Below, one piece after another: positions 45,377 to 57,188 of a stretch of DNA of 64,000 nt. The position numbers were made by a program, and so were the translations under genes. Each line of letters opens with the position of its first letter. Positions within the stretch are counted from its first letter, which is position 1. Source of the DNA: Augochlora pura (Eukaryota > Arthropoda > Insecta > Hymenoptera > Halictidae); contig NC_135775.1 in assembly GCF_028453695.1 (NCBI RefSeq), forward strand, positions 27,438,545 through 27,502,544, read 5' to 3'. Under the pieces are notes generated by a model. The model was not told the origin of the DNA. It did no database searches and saw only the letters and a program-made list of their open reading frames with translations.

Positions 45377-46502
45377 TCCGAGAAGTATCGAACTCCTTGA
45401 TACCGAATCGGGTAAACCACGAAGTAACTTCGAGGGCTAACTGAATTTAGGTTACACCATGCCACTCATCCGTCAGAATTTTCTCAAATTAATTTTAAAA
45501 GCCTTCTCTACGAGAATCTAAGAAATAAGGAATAATATCAGAAGAGACGCGTATAGGATCGACGATTAAAATGTACCACGTAGCAGATAGTATAGTCTAT
45601 TGTATACTGTATCTCCGTAAAAGAAAAAAAAAATAGAAACGAGAGCGTGCGCACGATAGCGTGGCAGCGTGAGAAGCGCTAGGGGTGCCTTTAGAGTTTC
45701 TCCTGGACTTGTAGGACCGTGCCTTAGCTCCGACAAAGCCGCAGCTTGTCTGCGAATCCTCTTCAGAAACCGAACAATAAGCAACATAGACGAGTATAGA
45801 GATAGTTAGTGCCTTAAAACAGAAATTCGAAAGAGAAACGGCGACACCGAGATATAGCCTAGAACACACAATGGGGGAGAAATCTTCCCGTTGAATTTAT
45901 TAGAACTTCGTGAGACGTTACTTCAATGAGAGATCATTTTCTTCGTGCAAACTGAACCCTGCTCGACCGATAAAGCGTAGTCTTCGGACAGCTGTAATCG
46001 CGGAAACGAAGTTCGTCCTGTTATCGGAGTCTAGCCATAGCAATGTTAATTAACGAATCTTTTTATCAAATAAATACTTCTGTGAAACGGTATAATTCTC
46101 GATAATTATAAAAGTGGTCATTAAAAAAATCTAAATTGTAAGAACCTATGAATCGCCCTGATAAAAATTCTGTACCGTGGATTTTGAACACATGATTCGC
46201 CTTTTAGGGGTAGCCAGGACGAACTTCGGTGTTCCGCTTGGAACTGTTTCAAAGATTATTGGACGATGGAGAAGGTGTTGCTGAACCATCTAGAACTCTT
46301 CCAACTATTCTAAATCTAAAATCATTTTTATAGAAATTTTATAACACTGTATAGACATACGTCGCATTGATTTCACAAATTAATCTACTTGTTTCGATTA
46401 GTTCAACAAATGCCTCCACCATGGTCTACAAGCATGAAAACGCCAACGAAACCCATGATAACCGACTGATATCGCAGCGTACTGAATATTCTCTCATGGT
46501 CA

Positions 46503-46566
46503 GTGGGAGGAGCCGCCTCCACTCTGCTCTCTTTCCCTCTCTCTCTCACTCATAGGCTCCTCCCAC
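46503..46566. repeat. Inverted repeat, 12-bp arms around a CT tract
   Basis: GTGGGAGGAGCC (46503-46514) is the exact complement of GGCTCCTCCCAC (46555-46566), with a 40-nt pyrimidine-rich spacer. It would form a GC-rich stem if transcribed. Confidence 0.6.
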
Positions 46567-46770
46567 GCTCCAAATTTTCGAGGTGGTAGGACTTGACCTC
46601 GCGCGACGATTCTCTCTGCTCGGACTATAGGCGATTGATTCGTTGCCCGCAAAGAAACTCGGATGGAGAGATCGAGGAGCCTTATTCCGGGGTGTCCGAT
46701 GTCTCCAGACGAAAGCGGACACCGCGGGGAAATGCGATCAGAAAAATCCTCGGGATCGAGGGAAATCGAA

Positions 46771-46821
46771 GAGAGGGAGAGAGAAACAGAGAGAGAGAGG
46801 GAGAGAGAGAGAGAGAAAGAG
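46771..46821. repeat. (GA)n-rich tract
   Basis: GA repeats with AAACAG and GGG interruptions. A second GA/AAAG-rich stretch follows at about 46920-46958. Confidence 0.88.
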
Positions 46822-47503
46822 ACGGCGCAGGCGGGCCAGCCATTATTGAAACGAGTGCCATAAACCGCGATAGTAAGGGATCGGTCTCTTTCTCGAACCT
46901 GAAACTGCTACTACTACGAGAGAGAAAAAGAAAAAAAGAGAGAGAGAGAAAGAGAGGACCTGTAAAATAATTAATTGCCTCGACCCATGAGTGGGGGTCG
47001 GCGCAGTCTAAACCGGAAGTACAGCGAACCAAACTCTGATGAGTCCCCGAATATGGGGCCCATGGATGATCGATGAGGGGGGGAAGCGGAGACACCGATG
47101 GGAAACGGAAACGGTTTTGAGACGTGTTTCGAGGAGCGACGGTGAACTGAGGTTGCCTTATAACTATCGAGCCTATATATTATATATATATGAGAACAAA
47201 AAAGTATATATATATAAATATAAATATAAATATAAATAAATGTGGAAATATTGCGAGATCGTTTGATACACCGATCGAGATACATATTGAAAGTATGCGT
47301 GCGAGAACGAGCGAATGGGATCCGTGTATGTTTTATGTATGCGTGCGGGTGTGGATATGCGTAAGGGACGAGAGATGTATACCAGTAGAAAACGTACTAT
47401 TATTTGAAGAAGTTTAGAGAGAATCTATCGTACGGTCATTAGTATTAAAATACCTGCTGTATGGATGTAAGAGAAAAGAAAAAAACTATTATATAATTTT
47501 ATC

Positions 47504-47591
47504 TATTATTATTATTATTATTAATTATTGATTAATATGCTCTATTATTATTATTATTATATTATTATTATATTATTATTATTATTATTAT
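47504..47591. repeat. (ATT)n microsatellite
   Basis: An imperfect ATT/TTA trinucleotide repeat of almost 90 bp, the largest AT-type microsatellite in the window. Confidence 0.9.
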
Positions 47592-49578
47592 GAATGAGTA
47601 TCCGGAACCACACTTCGTATGTAGCTGTGATTTTGCTTTCGAACAAGTAAAGATTAAAAATATTTATAGCAATCGAACGTGTTCTGGTCATTCCTTTTCT
47701 AATTCTCGATTGCAATGCAAATTCTTGTATGCATAATATGTACTTTACAATTGCAATTAGGTTGCAGTGCAAATAATCGAACTCGATTTCCAGAAAATTT
47801 CGCTACACGCTGCCGCTATCTCTTATCATCGCCTATTAATAGAGTGTTCCTGTTCGATGGTATCGTTTCCAATAGAAGCCAAATTGAAAGATCGATTCGT
47901 CAGATTTCGATCGAAGTTCGATTAAAATACGCGTCGATTCGATCGAAGTCCATTTAATATGTGACACGTTCGTTCCCCTGTAAAAGACGTCAACATTTAT
48001 TATCCTATGGTACTTACGGTAGCATAAACGAATCAGGAAATCGTGAAGAATATCATGAAGAGTAGAAACAGGATTCGCGAATTTATGGTCGTTTGTTCGC
48101 CTCTCTCGAAAAAATACAGGACTTTGTAGACAGAGCAGAAAAACGGCTTGATTATTCAGCGACGTCGCGCGCGTATTCGTTGGTCGAGCACTTGTGCGGA
48201 TATTTTTATATTTAGCTTCCGATTAGCGACGGTAGCCGGCTCGGCCCGTTCGTCATCTTTTCCGACGATAAAAAGAAAAATGGTGACCGACGAAAACGGC
48301 TCGAACGCGATTGAAATCGTTTTCGTTTTGTTGCTCGGCCTTTCACTCGATAATTATACTGGGTCAACTGGGAAACCAGTAATCGACGGAAACGTTCGAG
48401 TCCGGGCACCGGGGAACTTATTTTCCAAACGCTGCGAAATTAGGGAAATGTCAAACATACGTAATTACCCATTTCTGCATAAAACCTAGACTAGGCTTTA
48501 TGCGTGCGCTGTGCAAGTTGAAAATACAATGCGGTTCGATATCGCGTTTAAACGTTTCGCGCGATCGCTCTGTAAACAGTTATTATTTTCGGAAGTTCTT
48601 CCGATAGTCGGAAAGAAAGATATAAAAATTAATGTTGAAAGATGGAAATGTGTTGGTTCTGTGAATTCGTTTGGAAAGGGGGAATATCGAAATGCGACGG
48701 ATGACGCAATGATCTCATCGCAGCGGTCAGTTTCTGCGATTGGTTGGTCGATTGGAAAACCGGAGAATGGGTGGACCGAAATCGAGCGTTTTATCGGGTT
48801 CGCGGTATTTGAAGCCGTGCATTATAGTCTCGCCATTAATTATTGGACGGTGATACGGCATTATCGTCGGCCGGACACGAATTGCCGCCGGTTTTTACGC
48901 TGATCCGTTTTTTGTCGCGTCGAGCAGAAACCACCAATTGCACGCGTGATCCGGTCGATTGTTGCAAGAACCGATACGAAAACTTACATTCTTTACGTTC
49001 GACTAGATAAGTTGCACGCTTGAAAATAAAATCAGAAATATTTCCGACGTCTAGGAAGGAGTACTGGAAAATTACGTTCAAAGATAGATCCAGAACAAAT
49101 AAAGAGTTAGCATTTTACCCGTGTTTTTAGCCGTTGGTTTATCAGTCGACTTATCGCACAAAATGGAGTCGAGATTTTATTTAATACGCGAATCTTCCTA
49201 TTTGAGTCATCGATCAATTAAAACGCGGTGATCTAGCTTCCACCTCCAGAAAACAGATCGATCTTGCACCAGACTGAAAAAGATCGATGAGGTAACATTC
49301 ATTTGGTATAGCAGTTCTTCTCGACCGGGGCGCGCGTTTCGTTTTTTCGCGCGGCAATCGTTTCGCGTCTCGATAGCGCGAGTCTCGTGCCAGCGGTGGA
49401 ACATAAACAGACCTCGTGGCGTCCCTAAAATTCGTCATATCAATCGAGAATAGTACATCGATGGCAAGGGGGAGAGGTGCAAGAGGCGAGAGGCGAGAGA
49501 GGAAACGAGAAACGCGGCCGAAGGCCCGGCGATGGCTAGCACGCGCTCACGATGGAAAGTTTGTCGAAACGCGGAGGC

Positions 49579-49611
49579 GAGAGAGAGAGAGAGAGATAGA
49601 GAGAGAGAGAG
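49579..49611. repeat. (GA)n microsatellite
   Basis: A GA run with one ATA interruption. Confidence 0.88.
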
Positions 49612-49754
49612 CGAGGGTGTACCAGCTGTTTTCGGGCTGGATCACTGTCTCTGCACGTGATCTAACCCCTCCAGCCAGCCAATCGGAGCTCGGGCCACGC
49701 GAGGATCACGTGCCGCGCGCGGCCCACGATCTATGGGAGCACGTGGACAGAGAG

Positions 49755-49774
49755 CCAGGCCAGGCCAGGCCAGG
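49755..49774. repeat. 5-bp tandem repeat (CCAGG)n
   Basis: Four copies of CCAGG in tandem. Confidence 0.85.
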
Positions 49775-50703
49775 TACACAGATATTTTGTTGATGCCGGC
49801 GCACAACAGGCCTCGGAACCGTTACGCTTTTGCTCGTGGGATAAAGCCGGGCCACAGGCCAGCCGAGTTTTCCAAATCGTTTGCGCGGAGAAAAATGCCG
49901 GCCAAGGCTGACAGAACCGGATTCTACCGCGCTGTAGCTCGAACTCCGCGACACTCGCGAGAGGTGGGGCCCCCAAGGATTCGCGCTTCCGCGATCAACG
50001 TTCTCTTCCCTTTGTTTCGGATCGCCCGGCATTGGGATGTCCTTTTCCGGATGGCCATCGCCTCCGGGCGATCATCGGTGCCTCGATTCTTTTCAATACA
50101 ATTACGCGAATGTTGTGTCTAGAAGTCTGTCCCCGCCACTATCTTTCTATCTATAAAAGTCTTGTAGAGAGTTGCTTGCGAAATTCGGGGAACTCCAAGG
50201 TCTGTTTACGATCGTAGACCAGCACGAGACCATGAAATGCGACCGTGGTGTGTAGCGCTATCAATCGCGACGGTGATTTGGGAGACGTCGTAACGTAACG
50301 TAACAGCCACGAGACATCTATCCAACAATCTCTTATCAAAGAAATAAACAGTCCACGAATTCGATCTAGATCCACGCGACTAAATCTGGAGAAATTCGCA
50401 ATCGTGATAGCGATCGCTAAAAATCGCCACTGCCGATTTCCGTCGGTGAATCTTTGTTATCGGATAAACGAATCGAGTGGCGGTGCTAGCGAATGTCGTT
50501 ATCTCTAGAAGCGGTTCGTTCCATCGGTAGTAGTCGATTTGATGATAGGAACGCGTCTGGGCTCGAAACAAGCGCAGACGACCGCGAAATCGAGATCCCA
50601 CGGAACGAGGCGAGCAATAAACAATTGAAAAAATATTGTCTGCGGACACGGGGACGCGAGCGCGTTCGCAGTTCACCGACCTGGTTGCGGATCCGTGCGA
50701 TGG

Positions 50704-50727
50704 GAGAGAGAGAGAGAGAGAGAGAGC
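50704..50727. repeat. (GA)n microsatellite
   Basis: A GA run of about 24 bp in intergenic sequence. Confidence 0.88.
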
Positions 50728-53700
50728 CGAGGAAAATTTCTGCATACGAGAATAGACGTTTCCCTCTGCGGCTGAAACGCGAGAGGAAAGGTGAAAGAAA
50801 CGGCCGCGTCGCGCCGTGCCGTGCCGTGCCCGAGTGCCGTTTTATCGCTAAAACAATTAACAGAAATCAGACGCGTGAATGGCAGAAGCTCTCGAGGCTC
50901 ACTAATACGAGGCGACCGAGTATGATGTATCGTTCGAGCGAAATCATTTCTCGCTCGGTCGTCGAATCTCTTCGTATTATTTGGCATCGATATGTTTAAT
51001 AGGAGGCGGCTGGATGAATCATTCACGAGTTGACGTAATCTGACTCATTATGTACTCGGATGAATCGCGTTTCGCAACAGATAGACGAGACAGATTCGTA
51101 TACAGCCGGAGAGAATAGAAATCCGAAGTCCGACTGCTAGTTCGAGGTGTAGAATTCGGTGATCGTTGTATTTAATTTCGGGATCGAAGAATGGATCGAT
51201 TAAATGGTAATCCTAGAACCGAAATCGAAATTGGCGAAATGTATCTTGCTATTTATTTGTTAATTGTTCCAGCGAATATTTCAGTTGGAAACCGTGCTGC
51301 TCTCTTATTTATTGAAGCAGGCGCGACAGTAAGCCAGATAGAAGTGGGAAATGGCAAGAACGCAATTAATTAAACACGCGATAACATTCTTTCTCGAGAC
51401 CAGACATCGTTTTGCCGTATAATCGGCTCAACACGTGCCAAAAAAATGACGCAAGAGGCACGGGCAGATTTAAAAACAAGAAATGCGCGTCGCTGGTCTC
51501 TGGATCTTTTCCTCGTGTTCGAAATTTGCCAAAATTTTTGCGTCATTTCGTTAACGGACGGCGCGGAGCTTCGCGAACGGTACACAGCAAATCACCTCGA
51601 GCCTGCGGATCTTCCTGGTCAATAGATAAAATTGCCTGCTCAATTCCCCTGATAAAGACAATAACCTTGCACATACACGACGACAAGTATCCCGCGCGCA
51701 ACTGCCGCGCTACCTATCAATTACCGTGGCACAGCCGGTCAATTGAAACATCGTACCTTCCAGAAGAACTCGCTTCCTCGGTAACTGCGCAGCGCACGCC
51801 GCTTTTACTTACCTGCTGGAACCGTGTGTTGGCCAATCTATCTCGTTATTTTTTAGTTGAAGGATCCTCGATAGTCTACGAGAAATATCCTCGACGTACG
51901 CGCAAAAATTACTAGGATAATATCGCTTTCGATGGGAAACGCAAATAAACGCGCTTATCGCCGCTTTATCAAACGGCTTCAGAAAACTCACAATCGGCTC
52001 CGCTTACGAATTCTATCTCGCAACATTTTTGCAGATAAGACTCCGTAATTTGATACGGATTTATCAAAAAATTTCGCTGTCGCAGTAGTTTTCGATTAAT
52101 GGGAATGTTTAATTATACGCAGTTGCCAACGATTGGTCACACTATTCGGATCGATGCTTAATATGCAAATATATAATTATTCTCAATGTTCTTCTACAGT
52201 CGATGCGAAAAGTGATCTACACTATTTTGAAACTTTAGAGAAATTAGTTTACCAGACAATTTTTTTTCTAGCCATTGTCTAGTAAGTTCATCCCTCTGGA
52301 ATCCCAGAAAATCTATAATGGATCGCTTGGACCAATAATAAAAAAGTTGCTTCGATTTAGGAGCTATGGATACATCAAAGGAATACTCTTGACACCGACT
52401 GTAGTCGCCTACGATTTTTATAATTTCCCTGGAACTTTATACTCTGCAAATTGTAGCGATACTTTTTGCAATTCTAGCCAACGCTATCGATTGCGAGTAT
52501 TGCGTTCTAAAAGTTTCATTGAATTTATAAATCTCGGTCATGACCTGGGCTAACGTTTGATAGGCAATTTAAAAAGCGAATTTTTTCGATACGTTTGAAA
52601 AAATAGCGCATCTCGCGATCGAGTAAGAACGACCTCGCTTATCTAACCAAGTCTTATGCAAACATATTGATCGGCAGCGAATTAAAAGCAAAGCGAATAC
52701 AACGCTTAAATATTGTTAAAAATTAGTTAACACGATTAGAAGATTGCTACAAATATTGTCTACGTGTATCGATACCCAAGCTCCTCACGATCACGTGTTA
52801 GCCTTTCGAGGCTCGAGAAAAAAATTAATTAAAACGCTAGTTCCCCGTTAGGCTGCAATTTCAGCAGCTCTTAAAAAATTGTTAAAAACTCGGCTGTATC
52901 AAATAAATAACTGAAAACTCTTATCGATTCAGGTAGAGGAAGTTCCACTCTCTTCGAGTACAAATGCAATTGCTATAGTTTCAAGCTAATCGCTGGATAG
53001 CAACGAAAAAATCTGGAATCTGAAAATGCCTCCGGAATCAGCCTCGACATCAGCGAGGCGAGAATCATCCGAAAAATCGACAAAATAACAGGCTAAACAA
53101 ATATGCTTGAAATTGGTCTACTCCACGGTCCATGACACAGTCCTCGAATCGTGTCCGACTGGTTTCAGGGTTATCTGGGCGTCGTTCAAGGCCGGCCAGC
53201 TTTGAAACTTGCCCATGATTGTGCAATACCGCCTAAACAAGCGTCCGCGATTTCGTTGACGCCAACGTCAATGACTAACACCTCCGACCGTTTCGCTCGG
53301 CGTGTACGCGGATTATGGTTTCCCCGGCCTGTTCCCGCGTCCCTTGTCATCTCGAGGGCTCTTTATCGCGCGCGTCGATCCTCTTGTTTAGTCTCCGCGC
53401 GAACCTATCGCGAACAGTTCAGCTCTCGCAGACGGTGCGGCGTGCGCGTTCCAATTAGCCGTTAGAGGATAGACGAACCAAACTGTTGGCTGTCGACGCG
53501 CTAACCGATATCGAGCCACGCGAGACAAACATCGAATTAAGCTGGTAAACGAACGTCCGGCGGACAACGGAACTGGATCCTTGACTTCGGCTGGGATCGT
53601 CCCCGGGTACTAGCCGTGACAGAGACGCTCGCCGTTTCGCGAAGGTACAGTGAATTTTCTTTTGTCTCGAACCGGCGCGGGACGTTTTCCTCGGGTACGA

Positions 53701-56700
53701 CACGACGACGACGACGACGATGACGAGACGGAGTCTTTAGTGCGGACGACGGAGCAGAATGATTGCCGGAGAATGTAGGCACTTGTGTCGCAAGCGGACG
53801 GCGGATCCACAATGGAACCTTGCGGAGAGGAAAATGTAGATCAATTGAGTATAATCGGGGTGAAGGAGTCGAGACAATCGGATGGGAAACGTCGACGTTG
53901 TGCTCGGTTCAGGTTGGACTGGGATAATAGGATCATCTAATTTAGCTTGGACTAGTTGGTAATGATGCTTCTTTCGCATAGGTTCACCGTTTCGGTGACT
54001 TCTACAACTCCGAGCTTGTTGAGCTACGTTTCCATTTTTGGTAGACTGATCTCGTTCCAAACATTGTTCCAGTGCTAACGATGCGTTCATTCGAGATTGC
54101 TACGGGCAGAATTTTGTTCCATGGGTGCGCGACACCGGAGATTAGAATGACAAAATATCAGGCACTTGCGGTTGCTATTTCCATTATTCATTCGCGAGGC
54201 GATAGAATGCGCGTAGGTTGCAAATTCAGGAAAGCACGTATCTAATTTCGCGCGGCGGGTTTCCTAGCGTTTGCCATCGCCGGATTGCTGGTCTCGCGAC
54301 TTCGTACCATAACACAAACAGAGAAAAGTTCCTCGCACCGGCGAGACACCAGCAAACATAATAGCGACCGCAGAAGTCCTAGAAGTTAAATACGTTAACG
54401 GAACAGTTGATTTGCTCGAGTCGGACAACACTCGAATAATATCCGACGATTTTCTGTCGGTCTTCTCGAACACGTCGCGAGGCGGAGTGCTCTTTGGTTG
54501 CAAATTGCAGAGTCTAGCATTGATTGCAAATACGATAGAATGGCCTTGCTCGGGCTAAATATGGCAAACAAATCAAATTTATCGCATTTAATTCACCGAT
54601 GAGCAGAGTCGCGATTAATTAGCTATTTCAGAAAAAATAAAAAACTAATAATGGTTTTGTAAAAGTGTAAAAGAACGTTGTCCGAAGCTTCACGGTCCCT
54701 TGAAACGGACAATGACGGTCCTCTTTAAATGCAAATCATTTTTGGTACGACCAGCCTCGAAGCAGCCGGTAATAACGAAGTTCCCGCGAAGCCTGCAATC
54801 AAAGCGCATTGTGCAATCAAATTCTCTGGATGCTCGTGCCATCACGATCGAATTAAATCAGCCGTGCCGAACGCGTCATTAGGATCGCCGGCCGCGTGAA
54901 ATCACGTAGACTGGAAAGAAAGCATGGGAAACAAAATGTTTATCGTTCAAAAATTACTGTAGACGTCTGCGGAGGCTATTGACGCGAATGTGGCTCGCAT
55001 GCGTTGAAAAAACGTGCCGATAAGACAAGCGCCGCGATATCAGCGGAACCGCTAATCTTCGTCTGGACCAACGTCCATCGCGATGTCTCCCCGTAGGAAA
55101 TTCAAAGATTGCCGCGCGCCGGTTTCACAAGTTTTCCGAGCTCGTTTCCATCACGCTCGTTTCGCGTGAAGATCGCGATATTCGATTTTTCCCCCCTTTT
55201 CCCATCCGTTTCCGTCACCGAACTCGAAGAGTCTGGTCCACTATTGCTGGTCAGGGATCAATGAATCGTTGCATAACATTTCCTCGCAGCGTCGATCACC
55301 GCCCACAAGGTCCGTCGATCGATTACAACCGCGACCGGAATCGATCCAGGCGCCGTTCTTCTGTCGATCGACGACGCCGTGTCCGAGAGTCCGCTTTTCG
55401 AACTATTAATAGATCCTTGCGTCCTCGATTGCGAGCTATACGTTCGATAGGATGTCCCAAATGATTTCAATCTTCCTGTTATCGCTTATCTCGTCGAAAA
55501 TTAACTTGTCCACTTGTCCACTTGTCTCGTCCAAATCTTCATTTCCGTCGCGTTTTCGAGAACGGAGCTTGATTGTAAAAATGATTATCGTACAAAACTA
55601 CGCACGCAACGGACAGCAATCGCTGAGACTGGAGAACCGTCGTCTGCGAATACATTAAATTCTACCGAACTTTACATTTGTTTGTTCTCCAAGAACTAGA
55701 TGTTATTCCAGGTTACAAAAGCATCAATTTCTTTGCCCGGCTTCTCAAGCTCCAAAAATACAAATCGCAAGGTCTACGATCGCTGTCAGACTGTGGAATC
55801 CGCGTATGATTTAGCCAATATGACATTCTATCTTCGATTATCGCCGATTTCCGAATTACTCATTCGATCGGGGATCTCCCGAAGCTGTCGTTAAATCCAG
55901 ATGATAACGTCGGACTGTGGCATTGTTTTATCGTAATGACCCACTTCTTCTGGCCAGGAAGTTTGAGTCACGTTTCGAAAAAGAAACGACACACAGGTGA
56001 CCAGCGAGAGCAGCTCGCCGCTGCCTACGATTCTCGACGACAATCGAGCTCGCAGTTTCGGCGAACGTGACGCCAATTCGAACGAAGGAAACGTCGCGAA
56101 TTACGCCGCGCGATGACGCGCAAAGAAATCCAGTGCCGCAGCCCAAGGCTACGGCTGCTTAACTCGGATATCTCAACGGCAAATTCTTTTGTCGACCCTT
56201 GGATCCAAACAAAAATCCTGCTGACGTCATAGTCCAACACCTGGCTTCCAACGTTCGACTCGACGCCTTCTGGCCGTAGAATTCAGCCGGCGATCAATTT
56301 TAGTTTGCAGCGTCGTTCGCTATAGTTGTACAGTTCGGACGAAACTGTGGAATGTCTTCTGTACTTGCGCGTTTGATCGAACTCTCCTCAGATACCGAAC
56401 AATTCAGACGCCAATGCGTCAAATGCAGATAGAAGCTAGAGTCCTGCTTTGAAATTTCCGTCGGCTCTGGTACGAGGCGGCGTCGTGATCGGCATCGACA
56501 CCCCAGTTTCAAGGCCGCGTCAATACGACGGCATCCCCACGCGTGGCCCGCGTCTCCGCAGCATCTGGTCAAAGTAGGTCGAGCAAAGGGTTTCGACAGA
56601 GATCACGTTCTGCCCTCGTGCTGACCTACGTGACTGCGAGCACACGTTGACCCTTCGCTCGAAGCCGCGCGCCGCTCCGACTCGAGTCGAGTCTCGTCGC

Positions 56701-56887
56701 GTCGTTCTCGCTTCGAGCCTTCGTATCCTCGCGACAATTGGTCGGCTACCCTTGGAGCCGAGGTCCCTCGGCCAATGGACTCGGTTAGGTCCTCCGAGGG
56801 ATTGGTCGCAGTTAGGTACGAGGCTGCAGTTGCGAGGTCGCCACTCGAGCTGTGCGTAGAGCGTGGAACGTCGCAGCAGCGCCGGTA

Positions 56888-56922
56888 TCAGTCGTTGTTT
56901 AACGTTCGATCGAGTCGGTTCG
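56888..56922 (+). promoter_or_regulatory. Candidate core promoter (Inr + DPE) of the membrane-protein gene
   Basis: TCAGT (56888-56892) matches the arthropod initiator with A at 56890. At exactly +28 lies GGTTCG (56917-56922), which fits the downstream promoter element consensus RGWYV. The spacing is the strict one required for DPE promoters. A CpG-rich region surrounds it and a consensus splice donor follows 300 bp later. No TATA box is evident. The link to the gene at 60577 is inference. Confidence 0.35.
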
Positions 56923-57188
56923 TCGTCCGTCCGTCCACAATCTTCGAAGTCCCTCGGCCTCCCAGGCCTCTCAGTCAGCTCTGCGAAGCGAACAGCAACG
57001 GGACCATCGAACTGCCACAAAGGATGTGCATTTTCCGCGAGTTTCCCATCGTGTTCAACCTGTACAAGAAGTATAGCTAGGCGAGTCGAAGGCTCTGCGG
57101 CGCGGCGAGACGGGAAACGGGACGCTGATCGTTCGCTGGATTTTTCATGGAGAGTCGGTCGTGATACACCCCGCTGTATTACGCAGAG
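56890..57188 (+). other. Candidate non-coding first exon of the membrane-protein gene
   Basis: The stretch between the putative initiator and a textbook donor (CAGAG|GTGAGT, cut after 57188) could be a 5' UTR exon spliced to the acceptor ending at 60464 (CAATTTTCAG). Short frames inside it have no recognisable product. The 272-codon frame on the opposite strand (56520-57338) is Arg-rich and unconvincing. Confidence 0.3.

Larger units (their letters stand above)
44401..47450 (+). other. Possible distal castor 3' UTR or intergenic DNA
   Basis: No gene is supported. The long frame at 44682-45329 begins at a non-ATG codon and has no recognisable domain. There are further AATAAA hexamers at 46069-46074 and 47235-47240, the latter followed by TG-rich sequence (about 47315-47365). 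The stretch also has GA tracts, a duplicated 20-mer and a 12-bp inverted repeat. Extended castor 3' ends here are possible but unproven. Confidence 0.35.
47451..56889. other. Intergenic stretch, no gene seen
   Basis: About 9.4 kb without a supported gene on either strand. Frames here are short, mostly start at non-ATG codons and show no domain or splice context. The region is moderately AT-rich with a large ATT repeat at its start and scattered GA runs. I checked for tRNA-like B boxes and transposase motifs by eye and saw none. Confidence 0.5.
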
